Of a stretch of 64,000 bases of DNA, positions 25,977 to 35,248 are shown piece by piece. Position 1 is the first letter of the stretch. Each line of letters begins with the position of its first letter. The notes under the pieces were generated by a model. That model had not been told where the DNA came from. It ran no database searches and saw only the letters and a program-made list of their open reading frames with translations. Made by a program: the position numbers and the translations under genes. The stretch comes from an uncultured Muribaculum sp. (lineage in GTDB: Bacteria > Bacteroidota > Bacteroidia > Bacteroidales > Muribaculaceae): NCBI GenBank assembly GCA_910589555.1, contig CAJUTE010000010.1, positions 1-64,000 on the forward strand, read 5' to 3'.

Positions 25977-27764
25977 ATGAAAAATATCCGTAACTTCTGT
26001 ATAATCGCACATATTGACCATGGCAAGAGCACACTTGCCGACCGCTTGCTTGAGTTTACCGGCACAGTAGCCCCTAAAGATCTTCAGGCTCAGGTACTTG
26101 ACGACATGGACCTGGAGAGGGAACGTGGCATTACAATCAAGAGCCACGCTATCCAGATGCTGTATAAACTCAACGGCGAAGAGTATACTCTTAATCTCAT
26201 CGACACTCCGGGACACGTGGATTTCTCCTACGAGGTGTCAAGGTCTATAGCCGCCTGCGAGGGAGCGCTGCTCATCGTTGATGCCTCACAGGGCATTCAG
26301 GCTCAGACCATCAGCAACCTTTATATGGCTATCGACAATAATCTTGAGATTATCCCTGTGATAAACAAGGTTGACCTTGACAGCGCCAAACCTGACGAGG
26401 TTGAGGATCAGATAGTGGACCTGCTCGGCTGCAAGCCGGAAGAGATAATACGCGCCTCGGGAAAGACCGGCATAGGAGTGCCTGAAATACTTCAAGCTAT
26501 CGTGGAGCGCGTGCCTGCTCCCAAGGGTGATCCCAAAGCTCCATTGCAGGCATTGATTTTCGACTCGGTGTTCAATCCGTTCCGCGGAATCATCGCTTAT
26601 TATAAAATCATCAACGGCACCATCCGCAAGAATGATTTTGTGAAATTCGTAGCTACCGGCAAGGAGTATCATGCCGATGAGATAGGCGTGCTTAAGCTCG
26701 ATATGTCGCCTCGCGAAGAGCTTTCAGCCGGCAATGTGGGATATATCATCTCGGGTATAAAGACTTCAAAAGAGGTTAAAGTAGGCGACACCATCACCCA
26801 TGTGGATAATCCGTGCAGCAGCTCCATCGAGGGTTTCCAGGAGGTGAAGCCGATGGTGTTTGCCGGAGTTTATCCCATCGAGACTGAAGATTTTGAGAAT
26901 CTGCGTTCATCACTTGAGAAACTCCAGCTAAATGACGCGTCGCTCACGTTCAGCCCTGAATCATCGATGGCATTGGGCTTCGGTTTCCGTTGCGGATTCC
27001 TCGGACTTCTCCACATGGAGATTATCCAGGAGCGTCTCGGCAGGGAGTTTGACATGGATGTGATCACGACAGTGCCCAACGTGTCCTACCGTGTGTATGA
27101 CAAGAAAGGCAACATGACAGAGGTTCACAACCCGTCGGGACTTCCGGAGGCAACCCTCATCGATCATATCGAGGAGCCTTATATAAGGGCTTCGATCATC
27201 ACCGCCGCCGATTTCATAGGTCCTATCATGACACTGTGCCTGAGCAAACGCGGTGAGCTTATCAAGCAGGAGTACATCTCGGGCAACCGTATGGAAATGA
27301 TATTCGATATGCCGCTCGGCGAGATTGTGATCGACTTCTATGACAAGCTGAAATCGATCTCCAAGGGTTATGCTTCATTCGATTATCACATCCATGATTT
27401 CCGCGAATCGAAGCTCGTGAAACTCGATATACTGCTTAACGGCGAGAGCGTGGACGCGCTGAGTACGCTGACCCATGTGGACAATGCCGTGACATTCGGT
27501 CGACGGATGTGTGAGAAGCTTAAGGAGTTGATTCCACGCCAACAGTTTGACATCGCCATCCAAGCGGCGATAGGCGCCAAAATCATAGCGCGCGAAACAA
27601 TCAAGGCAGTGCGCAAGGATGTGACCGCAAAGTGTTACGGAGGTGACATATCCCGAAAGCGCAAGCTTCTTGAAAAGCAGAAGAAAGGAAAGAAACGCAT
27701 GAAGCAGATCGGGTCGGTCGAAGTTCCACAAAAAGCTTTCCTTGCCGTTCTGAAACTTGATTAG
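25977..27764 (+). CDS. lepA: Elongation factor 4 (LepA), ribosome back-translocase GTPase
   Basis: A 595-residue translational GTPase that acts on stalled or mis-set ribosomes. Order: G domain with AHIDHGKST (11-19), switch II DTPGHVDF and NKVD; EF-Tu-like domain II; two EF-G-like domains; and the unique LepA C-terminal domain, with GGDISRKRKLLEKQKKGKKR near 555-574. The start is fixed by the family's MKNIRNFCIIAHIDHGKST beginning, and no upstream extension is possible without losing this match. The -7 box ends just four bases before this ATG. Confidence 0.98.
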   Translation: MKNIRNFCIIAHIDHGKSTLADRLLEFTGTVAPKDLQAQVLDDMDLERERGITIKSHAIQMLYKLNGEEYTLNLIDTPGHVDFSYEVSRSIAACEGALLIVDASQGIQAQTISNLYMAIDNNLEIIPVINKVDLDSAKPDEVEDQIVDLLGCKPEEIIRASGKTGIGVPEILQAIVERVPAPKGDPKAPLQALIFDSVFNPFRGIIAYYKIINGTIRKNDFVKFVATGKEYHADEIGVLKLDMSPREELSAGNVGYIISGIKTSKEVKVGDTITHVDNPCSSSIEGFQEVKPMVFAGVYPIETEDFENLRSSLEKLQLNDASLTFSPESSMALGFGFRCGFLGLLHMEIIQERLGREFDMDVITTVPNVSYRVYDKKGNMTEVHNPSGLPEATLIDHIEEPYIRASIITAADFIGPIMTLCLSKRGELIKQEYISGNRMEMIFDMPLGEIVIDFYDKLKSISKGYASFDYHIHDFRESKLVKLDILLNGESVDALSTLTHVDNAVTFGRRMCEKLKELIPRQQFDIAIQAAIGAKIIARETIKAVRKDVTAKCYGGDISRKRKLLEKQKKGKKRMKQIGSVEVPQKAFLAVLKLD

Positions 27765-27813
27765 GATATTATTTGTTATAGTAGGGTAAGAACTATTTAT
27801 TTTTATCCTATCT

Positions 27814-29199
27814 ATGACAGATGATATTTTCAATGGCGGAGGGAGCTTGGACAATGCTTTTTTCACTGCCAAACGATCATTAAAGCGTCATGCCACCGGC
27901 GGCAATGTGCTCATAGGCACTACATTGCTGGCACTTATCGTAGCCAACATTCCCGGCGTAAATGAACTTTACACCGATTTTTGGACTCAAGAGATACGCC
28001 TCCAGGTGGGGTCGTTCAACATCTTCAGCCATGGCGGGCATCCGATGAGCATGCTACAGTTCATCAATGATGCCATGATGGCGTTGTTTTTCTTCACTAT
28101 AGGTCTTGAAATAAAGCGCGAAGTGCTTGTGGGCGAACTAAGTTCCATCCGACAGGCGCTCTTGCCTATTATCGCCGCCGTAGGGGGCATGATCATACCG
28201 GTGGGAATCTACATGGCACTCTCAGCCGGCACTGACTATATGAGCGGAGCGGCGATCCCGATGGCTACCGACATTGCATTTACGCTCGGAATCCTCGGCA
28301 TGCTCGGCAGCCGCGTCCCGGTGTCGCTGAAAATATTTCTGACCACGCTTGCCGTGGTCGACGACATCGGCGGCATCATTGTCATCGCAGTGTTTTATTC
28401 AAGCCATATCGAGGTGAGCTTCCTGCTTTATGCCCTGGGGCTCCTTGCCATGCTGTTTCTGGGCTCCAAGCTCATGATCCAGAGCAAAATCTTCTATCTC
28501 GTGATTGGCACCGGAGTGTGGTATCTGTTTCTCAATTCAGGCATCCACCCCACTATCGCCGGAGTGTTGGTGGCATTCTGCATCCCGTCGACTCCGGTGT
28601 TGCCGCCAAAGAATTACATAAAGACCATCCGCACGCAGATAGCCTACTTCAATTCCGCCGACGATGAGTCGCTTGACAAGCGCTCTATCCTCACCAAAGC
28701 CCAGATGGACCATCTTAAGGAGATTGAATCGGCATCCGACATGGTCATCTCCCCTCTTCAGGATCTTGAGGACTCGCTGCATCCGATAGTCAACTATATC
28801 ATCATTCCGGTATTTGCATTTGCCAACGCCGGCATCCTGCTGTGGCATCTTGATCCATCGTCAGTGTTCAGCGGAATAGGACTTGCGGTGATCGCAGGAC
28901 TTGTGGTCGGCAAATTCCTGGGCATATTTCTGTTTTCATGGGGGGCTATCAAGCTCAATCTCGCACCTATGCCCGAGCATACCGATTTCAAGATGCTCGC
29001 AGGCGTAGCGGTCTTGGGCGGCATCGGATTCACAGTGTCGCTGTTTATCGCGAGCCTGACCTTTGACGGCACTACCGCCGAGGGGCTCAATATGCTCAAC
29101 AACGCCAAACTCGGAATCCTTGTGGGATCATTGCTCGCAGGAGCGATAGGCTACGGCATTCTTCATCAAACACTTCCATCTAAAACCACCGGTTCATGA
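27814..29199 (+). CDS. nhaA: Na+/H+ antiporter NhaA
   Basis: A 461-residue inner-membrane antiporter, longer than the E. coli protein because of inserts near 285-315. Hallmarks: INDAMMALFFFTIGLEIKRE near 85-104, and paired transport aspartates in AVVDDIGGIIVIAVFY (about 183-198). About eleven or twelve hydrophobic helices are visible. It exports Na+ in exchange for H+, for salt and pH homeostasis. Its 3' end overlaps the convergent LytTR gene by 6 bases. Confidence 0.95.
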   Translation: MTDDIFNGGGSLDNAFFTAKRSLKRHATGGNVLIGTTLLALIVANIPGVNELYTDFWTQEIRLQVGSFNIFSHGGHPMSMLQFINDAMMALFFFTIGLEIKREVLVGELSSIRQALLPIIAAVGGMIIPVGIYMALSAGTDYMSGAAIPMATDIAFTLGILGMLGSRVPVSLKIFLTTLAVVDDIGGIIVIAVFYSSHIEVSFLLYALGLLAMLFLGSKLMIQSKIFYLVIGTGVWYLFLNSGIHPTIAGVLVAFCIPSTPVLPPKNYIKTIRTQIAYFNSADDESLDKRSILTKAQMDHLKEIESASDMVISPLQDLEDSLHPIVNYIIIPVFAFANAGILLWHLDPSSVFSGIGLAVIAGLVVGKFLGIFLFSWGAIKLNLAPMPEHTDFKMLAGVAVLGGIGFTVSLFIASLTFDGTTAEGLNMLNNAKLGILVGSLLAGAIGYGILHQTLPSKTTGS

Positions 29200-29901
29200 A
29201 CCGGCGGTCTTGGAGAGAAGCGCTGCCACATCGGCGGAATATAGCCTTCCGACCGGAAGTTTTTTCCCGTTGGAGAGCTTTACTTCCTGCTTGTTAAAGC
29301 TCACAATTTTGGATTTTGAAACGATGAATGACCGATGGATGCGCAGGAAATCGTCATCGGGGAGCATCGAGCCGATGTTCTTGAGGATAATGCGCGAGAT
29401 TGTGCACACACCATCGGTGCGGAATATCTTGGAATATCCCTCCATCGCCTCTATGTATAAAATATCGGCAAGAGGGATGTTGACATTATTGTATTCCTGC
29501 TTAACCACGATGCTTCGCTTTCCCTTTTCGGCATCCCGGTCTATCCCCTTGCGGCGCAACGCTTTAGAGAAAGCCGTCTCAAAGCGGGAAAATGAAAACG
29601 GCTTATGAAGATAATCGACCGCATCGAGATTGAATCCGTCAAGCGCATATTCGAGATATGCCGTTGTAAAGATAAAACACGTGCCCTGAGGCAATTGCTC
29701 GGCGATAGACAAGCCGGTGATGTTTTCCATCTCAATATCAAGAAAAACGATATCGGGCGACAAGCGTTTTATAGCCTCCAACCCCAAATGCGGATCAGAG
29801 AAAGTGAGCAGGTCTATGCCGCCTATTCTTTCACAAAAGTTGGCTATAATATCGAGCGCAAGCGGCTCATCGTCAATGGCTATGCATTTTATTCCACTCA
29901 T
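29194..29901 (-). CDS. LytTR family response regulator (second system)
   Basis: A 235-residue regulator with a receiver domain (MSGIKCIAIDDEPLALDI, Asp in IVFLDIEMENITGL) and a C-terminal LytTR domain (NIPLADILYIEAMEGYSKIF, DDFLRIHRSFIVS). The ATG at 29901 is preferred over an in-frame TTG two codons upstream. It lies 2 bases after the stop of the partner kinase gene on the same strand. It has no transporter gene downstream, so its targets must lie elsewhere. Confidence 0.93.
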   Translation of the reverse strand: MSGIKCIAIDDEPLALDIIANFCERIGGIDLLTFSDPHLGLEAIKRLSPDIVFLDIEMENITGLSIAEQLPQGTCFIFTTAYLEYALDGFNLDAVDYLHKPFSFSRFETAFSKALRRKGIDRDAEKGKRSIVVKQEYNNVNIPLADILYIEAMEGYSKIFRTDGVCTISRIILKNIGSMLPDDDFLRIHRSFIVSKSKIVSFNKQEVKLSNGKKLPVGRLYSADVAALLSKTAGS

Positions 29902-29903
29902 AA

Positions 29904-30932
29904 TCAATTGAGATTTATAGATAGATTGACATTAAACTTTCCGTCCTCCTCATAGGTTTCCAGAGAGTGTTTCTGCGGAAATATCCCATTAAGTCTCGCT
30001 TTGCAATTCTCAATACCCACCGACATATCACCGTGAAACTCGCTGACGTGCTTCATGATGGAGTTGGAAGTGCGAAACACAAGCAATCCGGAATTGAGAG
30101 TTACCGAAATGGAGATCACACAGTCGCGGCTCGTGGACGCGCCATATTTAAACGCATTTTCCACAAAAGTGAGCATCAGCATGGGAGGGATCAGCACAGA
30201 GTCGTCATCGACCTCCTCAGTCCATTGCACAACGGTGTGCTGATTGAGCCTTATCACTTGCAGATCAATATAATTCCTGATGTAGTTGAGCTCATCCTTC
30301 AGCGGCACATATTCATTTTCAATCGTTATGTAGGTATATTTCAGCAGTTCGGTGAATTTTATAAAAGCATCCTCGGCTTTTTGCGAAGTGCCTATGACAA
30401 GGCTGTAGAGAGTGTTGAGCGTGTTAAACAGGAAATGCGGGCTTATCTGAGCCTTGAACACAGCAAGTTTCGCCTTATCACGCTGAGCTTCAATCTTCTT
30501 TTTCTGCAACAGCTGGTCATACAGCTCCCTTACAAACGATGTGGTGAACGAATAGCCCATCACCAGCGAAAACATCATCCACAGGCTTATGGTAATGCTG
30601 TAGTTCCTGATGCGTGTCTGATACTCGCTCATCGCCGGGGTAATGAAATCCATTTCAGGGAGAGGATAGATGGTGAGCAGATAATTGCACAACACAAGAA
30701 CCCCCACCACAATGCCTATTTTCCGGTAGTTTTTAGATATGAGGAGCATGGGAATATTGACCCATTTCAGAACGAAGTAGCTTCCGTACAGCAGCACACA
30801 GGTCAATATAAAAAACAGGTGCCAGCGACTCATCCAAGAGTGCGCGGGACCGAGGAATATCAGCACCGGCATGAAAATGACACAAAAGAAAATGTCAATA
30901 ATCCGGGCGGTTTTATTCTCTATTGATTTCAT
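29904..30932 (-). CDS. LytS-type sensor histidine kinase (second system)
   Basis: A 342-residue kinase with four membrane helices (about 9-30, 38-58, 71-92, 113-135), a short coiled linker and a His_kinase domain with AQISPHFLFNTLNTLYSLV (phospho-His near 167). The ATPase region has PPMLMLTFVENAFKYG and ends with a degenerate VGIENCKARL. It is the simple single-module counterpart of the duplicated kinase at 19.8 kb. The promoter match is perfect and ends only 4 bases before the ATG. Confidence 0.93.
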   Translation of the reverse strand: MKSIENKTARIIDIFFCVIFMPVLIFLGPAHSWMSRWHLFFILTCVLLYGSYFVLKWVNIPMLLISKNYRKIGIVVGVLVLCNYLLTIYPLPEMDFITPAMSEYQTRIRNYSITISLWMMFSLVMGYSFTTSFVRELYDQLLQKKKIEAQRDKAKLAVFKAQISPHFLFNTLNTLYSLVIGTSQKAEDAFIKFTELLKYTYITIENEYVPLKDELNYIRNYIDLQVIRLNQHTVVQWTEEVDDDSVLIPPMLMLTFVENAFKYGASTSRDCVISISVTLNSGLLVFRTSNSIMKHVSEFHGDMSVGIENCKARLNGIFPQKHSLETYEEDGKFNVNLSINLN

Positions 30933-30936
30933 GCCG

Positions 30937-30968
30937 CAAATTTAATATATCGCATTGATACTGACAAA
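30937..30968 (-). promoter_or_regulatory. Full consensus promoter abutting the kinase start codon
   Basis: On the minus strand TTTG (30968-30965), 20 bases, then TAAATTTG (30944-30937): an exact match to the Bacteroidetes housekeeping promoter. CGGC then ATG follow directly, so the predicted transcript begins at or within a base or two of the start codon. Confidence 0.75.
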
Positions 30969-31047
30969 TCTCCCTTAGCCATACAGGAAGATTTTCAAAA
31001 TTTTCAAATATTGCCCGATGAAGTATCGATGAAAGCGGAAAATGTAT

Positions 31048-31055
31048 TAATTTTG
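31048..31055 (+). promoter_or_regulatory. -7 box for the coiled-coil lipoprotein gene
   Basis: TAATTTTG lies 25 bases before the ATG, with an AAAGAGG purine stretch between that could serve as ribosome binding site. Confidence 0.5.
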
Positions 31056-31080
31056 CAATAAGCACAAAGAGGCAACCGAC

Positions 31081-31935
31081 ATGAAGCATCATATCATCCA
31101 TATCTTAGCACTCAGCGCCTTGCTGGGGTCATGCAACAATCAGGAGTCAAACCAGCAATCGCTAATTGAGGCATCGCGTCAGGAGCTGGCGACTGCCCTT
31201 TCGGAACGCGATGAACTCCTTGCTCTTGTGAAAGAGATAGCGACCGCCACCAATCAGCTCAAGCACCTTGAAAGCATAATGACTCTCACCGGAAGCCAGT
31301 CAAAGGAGAATCCAAGCCACTCACAAATTTTGACCGACATCGCAGCTATAAAACAGACACTGGAGCGCCGCAGAAAGGAACTGTCGGAACTTGAAGAGCG
31401 GTTGAAAAAATCATCGCTGTTCACTGATGACCTACAGGCAACGATCGAGGCACTGCGCACGCAGATAGATGCTCAAGCCGAAGATATAGCCCACCTTCAA
31501 GCCCAACTCTCCATAGCCAATAACAGGATATGGCGCCTTACGGATACTGTCGACTCACTCAACGTCACGGTAGCCGAAACCAACAGCGAACTTGACGCTT
31601 CAAGAAACGAATCGATAAAACTGGAGAATGAGCTTAACACGTGCTATTATGCCGTAGCCACTAAAGGCGAGCTTAAGGAACATCATATAATTGAATCGGG
31701 CTTCCTGCGCAAAACGAAACTGATGGACGGAGATTTTGACAAAAATTTCTTTAAAACCGGCGACAAGCGGTCGCTCAGGATGATAATGCTCGGCGGAAAA
31801 AAGGTCAAGGTATACACAAACCATCCATCGGGTTCTTTTGAAATAGTCGATGTCGGAGAACAGAAAGCGCTCAAAATCAAGAATCAGGAAGAATTCTGGA
31901 ATTTAACCGACTATCTCGTGGTTCAGGTTGATTAA
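31081..31935 (+). CDS. Coiled-coil lipoprotein, conserved in Bacteroidetes
   Basis: A 284-residue protein. The lipoprotein signal ends ALLGSC (Cys18). Residues about 30-185 form a long heptad-rich coiled coil (Leu, Glu, Ala, Ile, Lys). A compact C-terminal domain (about 188-284) starts NTCYYAVATKGELKEHHII and continues FNV/F-rich beta segments with NHPSGSFEIVD. The overall layout resembles proteins annotated as Cbp1-type collagen-binding adhesins in Bacteroides; that name is a weak analogy. It stands alone with its own promoter, divergent from the second LytS-type kinase. Confidence 0.7.
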   Translation: MKHHIIHILALSALLGSCNNQESNQQSLIEASRQELATALSERDELLALVKEIATATNQLKHLESIMTLTGSQSKENPSHSQILTDIAAIKQTLERRRKELSELEERLKKSSLFTDDLQATIEALRTQIDAQAEDIAHLQAQLSIANNRIWRLTDTVDSLNVTVAETNSELDASRNESIKLENELNTCYYAVATKGELKEHHIIESGFLRKTKLMDGDFDKNFFKTGDKRSLRMIMLGGKKVKVYTNHPSGSFEIVDVGEQKALKIKNQEEFWNLTDYLVVQVD

Positions 31936-32063
31936 ACACCCTCTAAGATTACAGCCCGGAAAAACCGGAGCAAATGTCCGAGCTTCCGTTTGGGAAAATT
32001 GCAATTCATTTACAAATTTTCGCATTCTATTAGCACTGTGTTTTTAAGGTTGAAAAGTGGAGT

Positions 32064-32071
32064 TATATTTG
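32064..32071 (+). promoter_or_regulatory. -7 box for the susC/susD operon
   Basis: TATATTTG fits TAnnTTTG and ends 24 bases before the susC-like start. The -33 area is T-rich without an exact TTTG. Confidence 0.45.
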
Positions 32072-32095
32072 TATATAATTACTACTTATTAATCA

Positions 32096-35000
32096 ATGAG
32101 AAGAGCAGTCTTGACAATAATTTTGTCGGCATGGGGTTGTTTCCATTCATTTCCCCAAGCCACGCTACCGGCATCAAATGATAATGGCTCCGACTCGACA
32201 ATAGTCGTTTCGGGAACTGTGAACGATGAAAACGGACAGCCGTTGATCGGAGCGACTATCAGCGTGAAAGGGCATGAAGATAAAAACGCTTCAACCGATA
32301 TCAACGGTAATTTCAGCATATCCAATCTTCCTCCAAACAGTCTTTTGCAAGTCTACTACATCGGCTATCAGCCGAAAGATGTGCACATCGGCACCAAAAG
32401 CGACTCTTACACCATAAGCCTGAGCACCGACGCTTCCCTGCTTGATGAAGTGGTGGTGGTAGGATATGCCACACAACGCAAAGTAGACATGACCGGAGCG
32501 GTGTCGGCTATAAACGCGGGAGCGTTATCCGACCGCCCTATCACGAATGCCACAAACGCCCTTGCCGGACTCGCCCCCGGACTCAGTGTGAGCAATACCG
32601 GCGGCAACACTCCCGGCTACGAATCGCAGAGCATAATGGTGAGAGGTCAAGGAACGCTCAACAATTCGGCTCCGCTGGTGGTGATCGACGGCATGACCGG
32701 AGTGGCAATCAGCGACATCAACCCTGCCGACATCGAGAATATATCGATATTGAAAGATGCAGCCTCATCTTCAATCTACGGGTCGCGCGCAGCCAACGGA
32801 GTGATCCTTATCACCACCAAACAGGGCGCTTCAGGCGCTCCGCGTCTTACTTACAGCGGAAACATATCATTTGAGACAGTCGCCAAGCACCTTAATCTCG
32901 TGACAGACTATGCCGACTTCATGGAGATACAGAATGCTGGGCTCATTGCCAACGGGCAAGCGCCACGCTTTTCGCAAGGCAAAATCGACGAGTGGCGCAA
33001 CGACAATGGCGAGCATCCCACCATCTATCCCAACACTGACTGGCAGGATCATATTTACCGCAATCCATCGGTGGTTCAAAACCATAACCTTTCCATCACT
33101 GGAGGGGGTAGCCGTGCCCGCTACAACATATCACTCGGCTACATCAATAACCCCGGAATAATATACTATACCGACTATGAGCGTTACCAGCTACGCACCA
33201 ATCTTGATGTCACCGTCAAGCCGTGGCTATCGGTGGGCACCAATATCTTCGGGTACATCGACAAGAACAATCCTTCATCGGAAAATGCCACTGCCGGCGG
33301 AGATGTGATATTCGGCTCGGGAGCGTTCAACACGGTGCCGGGAATGACACTTTATGATCCGGCAACAGGATTATATGGAGGCATCCAGAATCCGGAGGAG
33401 GAAAACGTGAGCAATTTCAACCCCTATCGCCGTCAATGGTTTTACAAAAAAGAGTTTCCTACAAAAACACGACGCATAGTGGCAAAAATCCACGCCACGG
33501 TCAAGCCGGTGAAGGGACTCACGCTGCGCGGGTCATTCACCTATAATTATTGGGACCGCCGAGTCGAGCAGCATCTCACTGACCGCGACCTGTTCAGATT
33601 CACATTTGACGGTCCCGTACTGATACGCGAAGGTGTGGTGCGCACTTATATACGCCGATATAATTACGCCAACACATTCCGCTCATCGGAAATTACCGCC
33701 GACTATAATTTCAATTTCTCCAAACTCGAGGGCACAATCCTTGCCGGCGCGAGCCAGGAATATGACAGGGACGAAAATGAGCATTTCCTGAAATATGACC
33801 TCATCGACGATTCCATGACCTCCATCGATGCCGCCACCACCAACGGTCCTATAGGCGGTAATTATACCGAATGGGCAATGCGGTCATATTTCGGCAGATT
33901 GAACTTGAACTGGGACAGCAAATATATGCTTGAGGTAAATCTCCGAGCCGATGGGTCGTCCAAATTCGCGCCTGATTCACGCTGGGGGTATTTCCCTTCG
34001 GTTTCTGCCGGATGGCGCATAAGCCAGGAGTCGTTCATGAACAGCACATCGTCATGGCTGAACGAACTAAAAATCAGAGCGTCCTACGGATCATTGGGAA
34101 ATAATGCCACCACCAGCTACTATATGTATCAATCGCTGTTTGCCACTGCCAATTATGTGTTGAACGGCAATATCGCGGGAGGCTTTGCCCAAACCGTGTT
34201 ATCCAATTCCAAGCTGTCATGGGAAAAGACCTACATGACCAATTTCGGTTTGGACTTCGGATTATTCAACAACCGCCTCAACGGCTCTATGGAGTTTTAC
34301 AACAAGGACACGAAAGGAATCCTGATATCCTTGCCGGCACCTTTAGAGCACGGCACAAGCATCGTGCCCAATCAAAATGCCGGAGAGGTGAACAACAAAG
34401 GTTTTGAGTTTGAGATAAACTGGAATGACCGCATAGGCAATGTCGAGTACAGCATTGGCGCAAACATGGGATTTGTGAAGAACAAAGTGACCAAATTCCA
34501 GGGCGACGTATCGTCAATAAGCGGCGTTTATAAAATCCAAGAAGGAAAACCGATAAATCAACTTTATGTGATCACTGTCGACCGCATCATAAGAGATCAG
34601 GCTGATCTTGACTACGTGCAATCGCTCGTTGACAAAAATCCTGATTATTTCGCCACATACCAACGTCCCGAGCTTGGCGATTTCCTGTATCGCGACGCTA
34701 ACGGAGACGGCAAACTCGACACCAACGACCGCGTGGAGATAGGCAATGGCACACTGCCGCGTCTTTCGTTCGGCATAAGCATCGGGGCATCGTGGCGAGG
34801 TTTTGACTTCAGCGCTCTGTTCCAGGGAGTGGGCAATCATGAAGTGTATTACAACAATCAGGCATTCCGATTTGTGACCGTCATGGGACAATCGCTGAAC
34901 AAAGATATCACCGACAATGCATGGACTCCGGAAAATCCCTACAAATCGAAGTATCCTATACTGCGCAACAGCTCCAACGGCAAGAACAACATTGAGAGCG

Positions 35001-35230
35001 ACGCCTTTGTGCACAACGCCGCATATTTCCGGTGCAAAAATATCCAGCTCGGCTATACGGTGCCGCGAAAACTCACCCAGAAATTTTTCATCCAGAATCT
35101 GAAATTATACACCAGCATCGACAATCTGTTCACGCTCACTAAATTTCCCGGGTTTGATCCTGAAATAGGAGCCTCGGTGGGCTACCCCTCCATACGTCAA
35201 TATTCAGTGGGAATAAATGTGACATTCTAA
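32096..35230 (+). CDS. SusC/RagA family TonB-linked outer-membrane transporter
   Basis: A 1044-residue outer-membrane importer of oligomers captured by its SusD partner. Order: signal peptide (about 1-20), carboxypeptidase-D-like regulatory domain (about 38-120; VSGTVNDENGQPLIGATISVKG), the SusC signature DEVVVVGYATQRKVDMTGAVSAI, a plug domain with MVRGQGTLNNSAPLVVIDG and SIYGSRAANGVILITTK, then the barrel ending VGINVTF. It is full length. It forms a two-gene operon with the SusD-like gene 18 bases downstream. No glycoside hydrolase, SusE/F or sensor lies nearby, so the substrate cannot be predicted. Confidence 0.96.
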   Translation: MRRAVLTIILSAWGCFHSFPQATLPASNDNGSDSTIVVSGTVNDENGQPLIGATISVKGHEDKNASTDINGNFSISNLPPNSLLQVYYIGYQPKDVHIGTKSDSYTISLSTDASLLDEVVVVGYATQRKVDMTGAVSAINAGALSDRPITNATNALAGLAPGLSVSNTGGNTPGYESQSIMVRGQGTLNNSAPLVVIDGMTGVAISDINPADIENISILKDAASSSIYGSRAANGVILITTKQGASGAPRLTYSGNISFETVAKHLNLVTDYADFMEIQNAGLIANGQAPRFSQGKIDEWRNDNGEHPTIYPNTDWQDHIYRNPSVVQNHNLSITGGGSRARYNISLGYINNPGIIYYTDYERYQLRTNLDVTVKPWLSVGTNIFGYIDKNNPSSENATAGGDVIFGSGAFNTVPGMTLYDPATGLYGGIQNPEEENVSNFNPYRRQWFYKKEFPTKTRRIVAKIHATVKPVKGLTLRGSFTYNYWDRRVEQHLTDRDLFRFTFDGPVLIREGVVRTYIRRYNYANTFRSSEITADYNFNFSKLEGTILAGASQEYDRDENEHFLKYDLIDDSMTSIDAATTNGPIGGNYTEWAMRSYFGRLNLNWDSKYMLEVNLRADGSSKFAPDSRWGYFPSVSAGWRISQESFMNSTSSWLNELKIRASYGSLGNNATTSYYMYQSLFATANYVLNGNIAGGFAQTVLSNSKLSWEKTYMTNFGLDFGLFNNRLNGSMEFYNKDTKGILISLPAPLEHGTSIVPNQNAGEVNNKGFEFEINWNDRIGNVEYSIGANMGFVKNKVTKFQGDVSSISGVYKIQEGKPINQLYVITVDRIIRDQADLDYVQSLVDKNPDYFATYQRPELGDFLYRDANGDGKLDTNDRVEIGNGTLPRLSFGISIGASWRGFDFSALFQGVGNHEVYYNNQAFRFVTVMGQSLNKDITDNAWTPENPYKSKYPILRNSSNGKNNIESDAFVHNAAYFRCKNIQLGYTVPRKLTQKFFIQNLKLYTSIDNLFTLTKFPGFDPEIGASVGYPSIRQYSVGINVTF

Positions 35231-35248
35231 TCTATCACCTCAATTATT

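Noticed and set aside
29967..30926. 319-codon plus-strand open frame
   Set aside because: Antisense shadow of the second LytS-type kinase; rich in His and Arg with no motif.
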